Below are positions 8,684 through 16,900 of a DNA stretch of 34,378 bases, piece by piece (position 1 is the first letter of the stretch; every line of letters begins with the position of its first letter). The stretch is from an uncultured Bacteroidota bacterium (GTDB taxonomy: Bacteria > Bacteroidota > Bacteroidia > Chitinophagales > Chitinophagaceae): the NCBI GenBank assembly GCA_946479615.1, contig CAMLGR010000033.1:1-34378 (forward strand). The letters run 5' to 3'. A model generated the notes under the pieces. The model ran no database searches. It was not told where the DNA came from and saw nothing but the letters and a program-made list of their open reading frames with translations. Both the position numbers and the translations under genes were made by a program.

Positions 8684-10297
8684 ATGAATTACTTTAAAAA
8701 AATTCCGGGCCTCATTGTTATCCTGCTCTTATGCAATAAGAGTATGCTGTATGCACAGAATGTGCCTGCAACCGATACGACGCAGAAAGTAGAGATACTG
8801 GATTATACCAAACAACTCACGCTTAAAACAATCGATGATACAACGAAGCTCACGATCATTTCAGGTACAGTAAAAATGAGACAGGGAACGGCCTTGTTCT
8901 TTTGCGACAGTTGTGTGATCAATAATTCCAAAAACATCTTCGAAGCCTGGGGACATGTGCGGATCGTTGATTCGGATACCGCTACGGTTACGTCCAATCA
9001 CCTGCGTTATCTGACCGATAAAAAACTGGCCTACTTCGACGGCAATGTAAATATGACTGATGGTCATGCTACACTGACAACGCCCGACCTCGAGTATAAT
9101 ATGGAAACCAATATCGGCACCTACACACATGGAGGAAAAGTGGTCAATAATAAAACGGTATTGACAAGCCAGGAAGGATTGTATTTTGCCGATCTCAAGG
9201 ATGTGTATTTTAAAAGGAACGTGTTCTTAAAAGACCCGGCGTATACGATCACGGCGGATTCATTATTATATAACAGCGAAACGCGTTCCACCCGTTTCAT
9301 TTCTTATACCACGATCGTGGACAGCAGTGGGCGTACGATCAAAACAAGAGACGGGTATTATAACCAGCAAACCGGCAAGGCTGAATTTGGCCAGCGTCCC
9401 GAGATCGTTGACGGCGATCTGACGGTGATTGGCAATACGGTGACCAGTGATGACAGTACAGGTAAAACGATTGTACAGGGCAATGCGATCGTAAGGAACC
9501 GGAAAGACAGTACGACCATACTCGGCGGAATTATCATCAACGATAAAAAAACCGGCGCTACTTTGGCGACGAGGAAGCCGCTGATGATCATCAAGCAGGG
9601 CAATGATTCCATTTTTGTAAGCGCCGACACTTTATTCTCTGCCAAACTCACCGATAAATTCGGGAACACCGATTCTGTGATCGTGGATACGGTCAAAGGG
9701 ATCAAGAGGGCGAAGTTTGATGAGAAGGATAGTACGAACCGGTATTTTGAAGCATACCGGCATGTAAGGATCTATAACGATTCTTTGCAGGCCGTTTGTG
9801 ATAGCATGTTCTATTCGTTTCGTGATTCGGCATTCCGTCTTTATTATGACCCGGTGTTATGGGCGCAGAAAAGCCAGATCACGGGGGATACCATTTTATT
9901 ATTTACAAAGAATAAAAAAGCGGACAGGATCATTGCGCGCGAAAATGGTTTCATGGTCAATGAAGTAGAGAATAATATTTATAACCAGATCAAGGGTACG
10001 CGTATCGATGGATGGTTTGTGGATGGGAATATCGATTCGGTGCGGTCGCAGGGGTTTGCCGAATGTGTGTATTATATCCAGGATGAAGACAGCGCCTATA
10101 CCGGCGTGAATCAATCCAAATCGGATATCATTGATATATATTTTGCACAGAAAGAACTGGAGAAAGTTGTCTTCCGGAGTGCTGTTACCGGCACGATCTA
10201 CCCGATCAGACAGAAAGGTCCTGAAGAAATGAAACTCGAAAACTTCCGGTGGCTGGAAGAAAGAAGACCAAAGACGAAGGAAGAGATGTTCGAATAG
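8684..10297 (+). CDS. Large OstA-like / LptA-family periplasmic protein
   Basis: Probable LPS-bridge component related to LptA and the periplasmic part of LptD. At 537 residues it is about three times the length of E. coli LptA. After a signal peptide (residues 1-24, ending LYAQN), the protein is a run of short beta-strand units of OstA character, such as FEAWGHVRIVDSDTATVTS, AYFDGNVNMTDGHATLTT and TYTHGGKVVNNKTVLTSQE, continuing to about residue 450. This fits an extended beta-jellyroll groove carrying lipid across the periplasm. There is no C-terminal barrel. It is tightly linked to the MCE gene and sits near lptD, which supports the role. Whether it replaces LptA or forms a second bridge is not decidable here. 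Confidence 0.85.
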   Translation: MNYFKKIPGLIVILLLCNKSMLYAQNVPATDTTQKVEILDYTKQLTLKTIDDTTKLTIISGTVKMRQGTALFFCDSCVINNSKNIFEAWGHVRIVDSDTATVTSNHLRYLTDKKLAYFDGNVNMTDGHATLTTPDLEYNMETNIGTYTHGGKVVNNKTVLTSQEGLYFADLKDVYFKRNVFLKDPAYTITADSLLYNSETRSTRFISYTTIVDSSGRTIKTRDGYYNQQTGKAEFGQRPEIVDGDLTVIGNTVTSDDSTGKTIVQGNAIVRNRKDSTTILGGIIINDKKTGATLATRKPLMIIKQGNDSIFVSADTLFSAKLTDKFGNTDSVIVDTVKGIKRAKFDEKDSTNRYFEAYRHVRIYNDSLQAVCDSMFYSFRDSAFRLYYDPVLWAQKSQITGDTILLFTKNKKADRIIARENGFMVNEVENNIYNQIKGTRIDGWFVDGNIDSVRSQGFAECVYYIQDEDSAYTGVNQSKSDIIDIYFAQKELEKVVFRSAVTGTIYPIRQKGPEEMKLENFRWLEERRPKTKEEMFE

Positions 10298-10298
10298 A

Positions 10299-10366
10299 GA
10301 TGGTGAATAGTTAATGGTGAATGGTGAGTAGTGAATTTATCATCTAACACCTAACATTTAACACTT
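10299..10366. repeat. Degenerate word repeat after the OstA-like gene (family H)
   Basis: The left part consists of words such as tggtgaatagttaatggtga, and the right part (tcatctaacacctaacattt and on) reads on the other strand as related aagtgttaaatgttaggtg words. The two halves make a poor, indel-rich inverted repeat rather than a clean stem. It starts directly after the stop codon, like the better hairpins in this window. Confidence 0.4.
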
Positions 10367-10442
10367 CCCTCTCCCCGCTTTCACATTTCCTTTAAACTAC
10401 ACGGCATTCTTTTTCGTTCTGATAAGACAAAATCAGATCACC

Positions 10443-10925
10443 ATGAAGAAATTAATTTTGCTTCTGCTGTTACCGGCAGCGCTTGTATTTTCCGGTAAAG
10501 TTGCTGCACAGGAATATAAGACCGCGTTGGGTATACGATTAAGCAGCAGTCCTGCAATCGTCAATAACTCCATTACATTGAAACATTTTCTGAATGAGAA
10601 TTCAGCGATCGAAGCATTGTTCTCTTTTGGCGATCCGCTGGCGCTGGGGGCTTTGTATGAGAAACATAAACCATTCAGTACGCAGGGCATTCAATGGTAT
10701 TATGGTGGTGGCGGCTATGTGGGATTTGTAAAGACTTACAATCCGAATAAGGTGAAAAATGAAACGGATGTGAACTTCGGAGCGATGGGTGTTATCGGGC
10801 TGGATTATAAATTTGTCAATCTTCCGCTTAATCTTTCGCTGGACTGGAAGCCTGAATTGAACCTGGTGAGTGATATCAACTTTGAACCGGCAGCGGTTGG
10901 ATTGTCGGCGAGGTTTACGTTTTAG
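10443..10925 (+). CDS. Small secreted, probable outer-membrane beta-barrel protein
   Basis: I do not recognise a specific family. The 160-residue protein has a clear signal peptide (residues 1-22, MKKLILLLLLPAALVFSGKV then AAQ). After it come alternating amphipathic strands rich in glycine and aromatic residues, for example GIQWYYGGGGYVGFVK, FGAMGVIGLDYKF and LPLNLSLDWKPELNLV. It ends in SARFTF, with a terminal phenylalanine as is usual for outer-membrane barrels. At this length it would form about eight strands, like small OmpA/OmpW-type barrels. A hairpin followed by a T-run lies 66 bases downstream. It stands alone between the envelope block and the ars genes, with no evident operon partner. 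Confidence 0.8.
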   Translation: MKKLILLLLLPAALVFSGKVAAQEYKTALGIRLSSSPAIVNNSITLKHFLNENSAIEALFSFGDPLALGALYEKHKPFSTQGIQWYYGGGGYVGFVKTYNPNKVKNETDVNFGAMGVIGLDYKFVNLPLNLSLDWKPELNLVSDINFEPAAVGLSARFTF

Positions 10926-10990
10926 CGGCTGAAATAAACGTATATATAGCGAATGACAATGAGAATGGTGAGTACAGCAGCCGTTCCGGT

Positions 10991-11024
10991 CAACCTACCT
11001 GGAATCCAGGCGGGTTGTTTTTTT
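10991..11024 (+). terminator. Rho-independent terminator
   Basis: Stem caacctacctgg / ccaggcgggttg (10991-11002 and 11006-11017) with loop aat. It forms 11 pairs, one of them G:U, with one A-C mismatch, followed by seven T residues. It lies downstream of the small barrel gene and before arsR. Confidence 0.8.
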
Positions 11025-11090
11025 ATGTGCACCTGTTGTTTCGGGCTCTACCGGTTTCCTGGTAAATTTTTTTTGGGAACAAACAGATTA

Positions 11091-11106
11091 ATCGTAATAT
11101 TGCGAT
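11091..11106. promoter_or_regulatory. ArsR-type operator upstream of arsR
   Basis: The 16-base sequence atcgtaatattgcgat is an inverted repeat (one half-site pair differs), of the kind bound by ArsR/SmtB repressors. It ends three bases before the arsR start codon. The inner TAATATTG (11095-11102) resembles a Bacteroidota -7 box with one mismatch, so repressor binding would cover the promoter. Autoregulation by ArsR is inferred. Confidence 0.75.
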
Positions 11107-11109
11107 ATA

Positions 11110-11439
11110 ATGGGACTGACAAAAACAGAGATATTTACCGATAAGCAGAACAAACTGGCTCAAATGATGAAAGCGCTTGGTCACCCGGCCAGGATCGCTA
11201 TTATCCAGTATTTACTCAAGGCACAGGCTTGTATTTGCGGGGAGTTAGTAGAAGAATTGGGATTGGCACAGGCAACTATCAGCCAGCATTTGAAAGAATT
11301 GAAGAATGTTGGTCTTATACAGGGAACGATCGAGGGCACCAGTGTTTGTTATTGTATCAATTCCAAAGTATGGAACCAGTACAAAACTTCTTTTGATTCT
11401 TTCTTTGTGCCTTATGTGCATAAGGATAATTGTTGTTAA
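11110..11439 (+). CDS. arsR: ArsR-family arsenite-responsive repressor
   Basis: Winged-helix repressor of the ArsR/SmtB family, expected to leave its operator when it binds As(III). The 109-residue protein has the usual layout. ALGHPARIAIIQYLL opens the first helices, and the pair Cys41/Cys43 in ACICGELVEEL matches the ELCVCDL-type metal site of arsenic-sensing ArsR. LAQATISQHLKELKNVGLI is the recognition helix and the start of the wing. Two more cysteines end the protein (Cys108, Cys109), and Cys80/Cys82 lie near the wing. The start ATG at 11110 follows the operator palindrome directly. It is followed by arsM after a 50-base gap containing a second operator-like site. Confidence 0.92.
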   Translation: MGLTKTEIFTDKQNKLAQMMKALGHPARIAIIQYLLKAQACICGELVEELGLAQATISQHLKELKNVGLIQGTIEGTSVCYCINSKVWNQYKTSFDSFFVPYVHKDNCC

Positions 11440-11457
11440 ATTTTTTTGGCTTTGTTA

Positions 11458-11473
11458 ATCGTAATATTACAAT
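11458..11473. promoter_or_regulatory. Second ArsR-type operator, between arsR and arsM
   Basis: The sequence atcgtaatattacaat repeats the first ten bases of the operator before arsR exactly, and partly the second half. The flanks are also alike: both sites are preceded by aaattttttttgg or aaatttttttggc and by ttaatcg. It lies 16 bases before the arsM start codon. It looks like a duplicated promoter-operator giving arsM its own control. Confidence 0.65.
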
Positions 11474-11489
11474 CAATAAAACATGCTCT

Positions 11490-12338
11490 ATGCAAAATGA
11501 CCAGGAATTAAAGGATCTCGTTAAACAGAAATACAGTGAGATCGCTTTACAGGAAAAAGAAACCAATCAATCATCATGCTGCGGTTCCGGTTGTTGCAGT
11601 ACCGAAGTTTATAATATCATGACTGATGATTATGCGGCGCTTACAGGCTATGCTGCTGATGCTGATCTTGGTCTCGGTTGCGGTCTCCCTACACAATTTG
11701 CCAGGATAAAAAAAGGTGATACGGTCATTGACCTGGGATCGGGCGCAGGCAATGATGTTTTCATCGCCAGGGCAGAAACAGGCGATACCGGAAAAGTCAT
11801 TGGTATAGATTTTACACCCGCTATGATTGAAAAAGCCAGAAGGAATGCGGATACACGTGGGTTCAACAATGTTGAGTTCCGGCAAGGTGATATCGAAGAA
11901 ATACCGGTTTCCGATAATACAGCAGATGTGATCGTAAGCAACTGCGTTTTGAATCTTGTTCCCAATAAAAAGAGCGTTATGAAGGAAATTTTCAGGGCAT
12001 TAAAACCCGGTGCTCATTTCAGTATTTCCGATATAGTGCTGAAAGGAGATTTGCCAAAAGAATTACAGGAAGCAGCAGAAATGTATGCAGGATGTATATC
12101 CGGGGCCATACAGAAAGACCAGTACCTGCAATTTATTACAGAAACGGGATTTGTAAACCTTACTGTTCAGAAGGAGAAGCCGATTGCAATTCCCGACGAT
12201 ATCCTGCGACGTTATCTTTCTGAACCTGCTCTTGTCTCTTTCAAAAACCTGGACATGGGTATCTGCAGCGTAACGGTATATGCAGAAAAGCCAGTCAACG
12301 GTTCCAATGCCTGCTGCGGCGCCGACTGTTGCAATTAA
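11490..12338 (+). CDS. arsM: Arsenite S-adenosylmethionine methyltransferase
   Basis: Methylates As(III) with S-adenosylmethionine, giving methylated arsenicals, some of them volatile. The 282-residue protein has a class I methyltransferase fold with the SAM-binding VIDLGSGAGNDVFIA. It also has the three cysteines that coordinate arsenic in ArsM proteins: Cys64 in GLGCGLPT, Cys152 in VSNCVLNL and Cys202 in YAGCISGA. Both ends are rich in cysteine (CCGSGCC near residue 30, and CCGADCC at 275-281), which may help capture As(III). The ATG at 11490 is preferred: an upstream in-frame start at 11430 overlaps arsR and would cross the second operator. It lies between arsR and arsC on the same strand. 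Confidence 0.93.
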   Translation: MQNDQELKDLVKQKYSEIALQEKETNQSSCCGSGCCSTEVYNIMTDDYAALTGYAADADLGLGCGLPTQFARIKKGDTVIDLGSGAGNDVFIARAETGDTGKVIGIDFTPAMIEKARRNADTRGFNNVEFRQGDIEEIPVSDNTADVIVSNCVLNLVPNKKSVMKEIFRALKPGAHFSISDIVLKGDLPKELQEAAEMYAGCISGAIQKDQYLQFITETGFVNLTVQKEKPIAIPDDILRRYLSEPALVSFKNLDMGICSVTVYAEKPVNGSNACCGADCCN

Positions 12339-12404
12339 TTTTATTGAAAAAGTCACTACATGGTCTTATTGTTAATTTAAGCCAGCTTACCATTTAACTT
12401 CATT

Positions 12405-12842
12405 ATGAAAAAAATACTGGTTTTATGTACCGGCAATAGCTGCAGGAGCCAAATAGCAGAAGGCTACCTGCGTCATTTTTCCCGTGGCAAGGCGCTTATC
12501 TGGAGTGCGGGTGTGGAAACTCATGGCCTTAATCCCAAAGCAGTTGCCGTCATGAAGGAAGATGGCATTGATATCTCCGGGCACACATCCAATGATATCA
12601 GCGAATACAGGGATATTGACTTTGATTTTGTCATTACCGTGTGCGATAATGCCAAAGAGCGATGTCCTTTCATTTCCACGGAAGCCCAGATATTTCATTA
12701 CAATTTCCGTGATCCTGGTAAAGCTGAAGGAACAGAAGCTGTGATCATGGATGAATTCAGAAAAGTAAGAGACGATATAAAGCAGTATTGCAAAAAATTT
12801 GTGGGGCAATATCTTTCAATAAATGCAGGTAGATTCGAATAA
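12405..12842 (+). CDS. arsC: Arsenate reductase, thioredoxin-coupled (LMW phosphatase fold)
   Basis: Reduces arsenate to arsenite in the cytosol, with electrons from thioredoxin. The 145-residue protein has the low-molecular-weight tyrosine phosphatase fold. Its N-terminal loop LCTGNSCRSQ carries the nucleophile Cys8 and Arg14, and the redox pair Cys80/Cys87 sits in VCDNAKERCPF. The general acid Asp103 is in FRDPGKAEG. Together these match the Staphylococcus pI258/Bacillus type of ArsC rather than the glutaredoxin-coupled type or a plain phosphatase. It follows arsM by 66 bases on the same strand. Its product, arsenite, is the substrate of ArsM next door. No arsB or acr3 efflux gene is seen after it. 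Confidence 0.94.
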   Translation: MKKILVLCTGNSCRSQIAEGYLRHFSRGKALIWSAGVETHGLNPKAVAVMKEDGIDISGHTSNDISEYRDIDFDFVITVCDNAKERCPFISTEAQIFHYNFRDPGKAEGTEAVIMDEFRKVRDDIKQYCKKFVGQYLSINAGRFE

Positions 12843-12874
12843 TGAACGGATTAGAATGGCCAGGTTGTTGGTGG

Positions 12875-12903
12875 GAACCTATAAGGTGACACCTTATAGG
12901 TTC
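12875..12903. repeat. 29-base palindrome with GGTGACACC core (family G)
   Basis: gaacctataaggtg and its exact complement are joined by a single central base. A one-base loop cannot fold as an RNA hairpin without opening the inner pairs, so a protein-binding site or DNA cruciform is as likely as a terminator. The core GGTGACACC occurs three more times before 13062. Confidence 0.75.
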
Positions 12904-13011
12904 ATCCGAATGTTGGAATCCGCGGCTTAATTCCTTCATCTCTCAATTTCAACGATCAATTCCCCGCTATTTAGGGAGGAAAGATGAAAATCTGAATGTG
13001 CTCCAGCTCAT

Positions 13012-13062
13012 GAGGTGACACCTCCACTACAAGGTGTCACCTTCTAAAGGAGGTGACACCTT
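13012..13062. repeat. Cluster of three GGTGWCACC copies (family G)
   Basis: Copies lie at 13014-13022, 13033-13041 and 13052-13060, spaced 19 bases apart from start to start. The last two form a perfect 12-bp inverted repeat (13031-13042 and 13051-13062) around an 8-base loop. Each copy is itself a palindrome around one central base. The regular 19-base step and the position 120-170 bases before the DeoR gene also fit a set of operators. Confidence 0.7.
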
Positions 13063-13181
13063 ATACATTCTGCCACACCTTGCAACATTTTTTCCACATT
13101 TGCAGGTTTGGTGCAAATTTTTAAGTGTTTGTGCGTTTTTGTGCAGGAATTTAACTTACATTTAGTCTTTCCAAAATTACC

Positions 13182-13931
13182 ATGCTTAAAAAAGAACGCC
13201 AGGCATATCTCCTTCATCAGGTGAACCTGCACAACAAAGTGTTATCCTCTTCTCTTAGCCAGGAGATCAATGTATCGGAAGATACCATCCGTCGTGATCT
13301 GCAGGAATTGGCAGAAGAAGGTAAAATCATCAAAGTACACGGAGGCGCACTCTCCCACTCTTTCAGCCAGGTACATTTCCCGGCCGATATTGTGTATTCC
13401 CAAAATCAGAAAAAGATCATTGCTGAAAAAGCAATCAGCCTTATCAACAATGGTATGTTCATTCTGACCAGTGGCGGTACCACTATCCTGGAAATGGCCC
13501 GTATGCTGCCTCCGCAACTGAAAGCAACTTTTATCTCCGGAAGTATCGGGGCCATTCTCGAATACATGCATCATCCCAATATCGAAGTCATCCTGATTGG
13601 TGACAAAATCTCCAAAAGTTCTAAGATAACAGTCGGCGCAGAAGCAATCGCCAAGATCAAACAGATCCGCGCAGATATCTGCTTCCTGGGCACCAATGCC
13701 ATCGACATACAACATGGCATTACCGATAACGACTGGGAAGTGGTACAATTAAAAAAAGCCATGATCGAATCTTCCCAGAAGATCGTTTGCCTCGCCATTG
13801 CTGAAAAAATAAACACCTTCCAACCGATACAGATCGGCGGACTGAACAAGATCGATATTCTAATTACCGAGTTACCCCCTGAAGACCCGTTACTGAAACC
13901 CTATGCCGACGCCGGTATTACTGTATTGTAA
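13182..13931 (+). CDS. DeoR-family transcriptional regulator
   Basis: DNA-binding repressor with a sugar-phosphate sensor domain. The 249-residue protein starts with MLKKERQAYLLHQV and a winged helix in which VSEDTIRRDLQELAEEGKI is the recognition helix, the classic DeoR signature. After VHGGALS comes the DeoRC sensor domain, with ILTSGGTTILEMARMLP, the FISGSIGAILEY strand and IRADICFLGTNAID, folded like ribose-5-phosphate isomerase. DeoR proteins usually respond to a phosphorylated sugar or nucleoside intermediate. The ligand is not readable here, since no catabolic enzyme is adjacent. The SusC gene starts 54 bases after its stop, so it may control that transport locus or be co-transcribed with it. 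Confidence 0.92.
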   Translation: MLKKERQAYLLHQVNLHNKVLSSSLSQEINVSEDTIRRDLQELAEEGKIIKVHGGALSHSFSQVHFPADIVYSQNQKKIIAEKAISLINNGMFILTSGGTTILEMARMLPPQLKATFISGSIGAILEYMHHPNIEVILIGDKISKSSKITVGAEAIAKIKQIRADICFLGTNAIDIQHGITDNDWEVVQLKKAMIESSQKIVCLAIAEKINTFQPIQIGGLNKIDILITELPPEDPLLKPYADAGITVL

Positions 13932-13985
13932 GTAAGAACGCGGAACTGCTTAATCAAAAACTAAAATTTTTAAAACACAACAGCT

Positions 13986-16900
13986 ATGAGAAAAATTCTC
14001 CGGTTATTGATGGTTTTCATGCTGGTTGCTCCTGTCCTGACTGTTTCAGTCGCTGCACAGCAAAGGACAGTCACCGGCAGAGTGCTATCGGATGATGACA
14101 AAAGCCCGTTGCCCGGGGTAACTGTCAGGATCAAAGGCACACAACGCCTGACCCAGACAGATGCTAATGGTAATTTCAGTATCACACTGAATCCAGGAGA
14201 AACCCTCCAACTCTCTTATGTAGGTTATGAACCTACCGATATTACACCCGGCAGCAGTAATGCCGTAAGTGTAAATCTTAAAAAAACGGCTGCTAATCTT
14301 GGTGAAGTAGTAGTCACTGCCTATGGTATCCAGCGGCAAAAAAAATCGCTTGGCTATTCTACACAGGTAGTGAAAGGAGAAGAAGTTGCCGATACAAGAA
14401 GAGAAAATTTTTTTAATTCCCTGGCCGGCCGCGTAGCCGGTGCTACGGTTACACCCACATCCGGTGTCCCCGGCGCTTCCTCACAGATCATTTTACGCGG
14501 TGCTACTTCCATCGGTGGAAATAACCAGCCGCTGATCGTGGTAGATGGTATCCCTTACGACAACCAGACGCTCAACCAGGAAGCATTGATCAGCGGTCAG
14601 TCGGTTTCGTTTGCCAACAGGAACTCTGATTATGGAAACCGTGCTGCAGATATTAACTCGGAAGATATCGAGAATATTACCATATTAAAAGGTCCTGAAG
14701 CTACAGCCCTTTACGGTGCAGACGGAGCATCAGGAGCGATTGTGATCACTACACGTAAAGGAAAGGCAGGCGTAGCATCTGTATCGTATGATGATGCGTT
14801 CCGTTTCGAAAAAGTGTATCGTTTTCCTGAAGTACAAAAAGAATATACACTCGGCAGAAATGGTATCTATGATCCTAATGCTACTGTTAACCCATACGCA
14901 TTGCTGGGTTCCGGTGGTGGTATCAGCGCTGCCTTTGGCCCGAAGATCGAACCCGGTACAACTGTGTATGATAATGTAAAAAATTTCTTCCAGACAGGTT
15001 TTACACAGCAGCACAACCTGAACATCGAAGCAGGAAATGAAAATTCTTCCTACCGCTTTTCCAGCAATTTCACGGATCAGACCGGTATTGTACCCAATAC
15101 AGATTTCAGGAAATTTTCCTTCCGCCTGACAGGAGGAACCAAGATCGGTAACAAGGCAAAGCTGACCAGTTCGATCACGTATGTAAATAATAAAACCAAC
15201 AAGGCCAGCAAAGGAGCCGGTAGTTATTTACTGACATTGCTGACATGGCCGGTAGAAAATAATGTTACCCGTTATTCCAATCCGGATGGAACCAAAATCC
15301 CCATCCGCAACATTACCAATTACACACTCGAATACGATAACCCGTTATGGGACGTCAATAAAAATCCATCACAGGATAAAGTAGACAGGTTAACCGGTAA
15401 TCTTACCTTAACTATCGACCCTACCAAATGGCTGAACATCGCCAATATTGCCGGTATCGATAATTATACGCAGGCAGGTTTCCTGGCTACTCACCCGCTT
15501 TCAAGATGGGGTTTTGCTTCGAACGGATTCTATTCACAATACACACAAAGAACACGTAATATCAGCAATACCATCAGGGCTACTGCCAGCAAAACATGGG
15601 GCGATTTTGACAACTCCCTGACCGGTGGTTTTTATTTTGAAGATAATCTCACTGATATCGAATCGCAGAAAGGTGAACGTTTTTATGAAAGAGATTTCTT
15701 AAGTATCAATAATACCGATCCGTTGTCACGCGATGCCAAGACCACACTGATCAATATCAGGAAAGTGCGTTTCTTTGGTAACTATGTACTCGGTTTCAAA
15801 AACCTCCTGTTCCTTTCTTTAGCCGGTAGCCGTGAAGGTATTTCCACATTCAATTCAAGAGTGGTAGAAAAGAATCCGTTCTTTAATTACGGATCTTCTT
15901 CTTTGAGTTTTGCTTTCACCGACATCGATGCGGTTAAGAATGCATTGCCCTGGTTGAATTTTGGTAAGGCCCGTCTTTCTTATGCCAGCACCGGTAAAGC
16001 GCCTTATGCCGCTTATGTGATCGATTATCGTTTTGTAAACCAGATCTCAACCGGTGGTGGTTATGCATATGATGTTACCGGTAACAACTTTAATCTCGAA
16101 CCAGAGCGTTCTGCCAACCTGGAATACGGTATGGAGTTAGCTGCTTTTAACAACCTGATCAGGCTGGATGTAGCCAGTTATTCTTTACGCAGTAAAAAAC
16201 AATTGCTTGCCGCCCGCGCTTCTTATGGAACGGGTTATGTTATCAAATGGTTCAATGGTGGTGAAGTAGAAAATAAAGGAATAGAGATACAGCTTACTGT
16301 GGCGCCTGTAAAAACAGAGAAATTCCGGTGGGAAAGTTCATTCAACTTCGACAGGAACGTAGGCCGGATCTTATCCATGCCTGCTGATCTTCCTACTTAT
16401 TATGATTCTGACAGCTGGGTATTTGGTAACCTCCGTACACAATATTTCACTGGTGCCAAGATCGGTAACATGGCTGCAAACACCTACAAAAGAAATAATG
16501 CCGGCGATATCCTGATCAGTCCGTCTACAGGTCTTCCGCTGCGTGATGATGGTTTCATTACTGTAGGTGACAGGCAACCCGATTTCAAATTGGGATGGAT
16601 CAACCGTTTATCTTATAAAGCCTTTGATCTTTCCCTGAATATCGATTTCAGAAAAGGTGGCGATGTATTCAACGGTACGGAATATTTCCTTTACACAACA
16701 GGATACAGCAAGAAAACACTGAACAGGGATCAACCCGTTGTTTTAAATGGTGTATTACAGGATGGACTGGAAAATACAGCTAACCCAACCAGGAATACGA
16801 TCTCTATCACTCCGAACCTGAACTCTGATTTCTATTATAGCTCTGCTGCCGGTACTGCTACTGCTACCGAAGAAGATTTTGTTGAGAATGTAAACTGGGT

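Larger units (their letters stand above)
12843..13181. other. 339-bp gap between arsC and the DeoR gene
   Basis: No gene is seen here. The gap holds four copies of GGTGWCACC (family G repeats, annotated separately), and near its end T- and G-rich sequence with a weak promoter for the DeoR gene (TTTG at 13138-13141 and TACATTTA at 13157-13164). No T-run terminator is evident after arsC. Confidence 0.6.

Noticed and set aside
11430..11489. Longer N-terminus for arsM
   Set aside because: It overlaps the end of arsR and reads through an operator-like site; the ATG at 11490 gives the normal family start.
12423..12809. 128-codon open frame opposite arsC
   Set aside because: It is antisense to arsC, whose catalytic residues are all present; the frame is a composition effect.
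12875..13062. CRISPR array
   Set aside because: Repeats are only nine bases, each palindromic, and the spacers are short and irregular over the full stretch; there are no cas genes.
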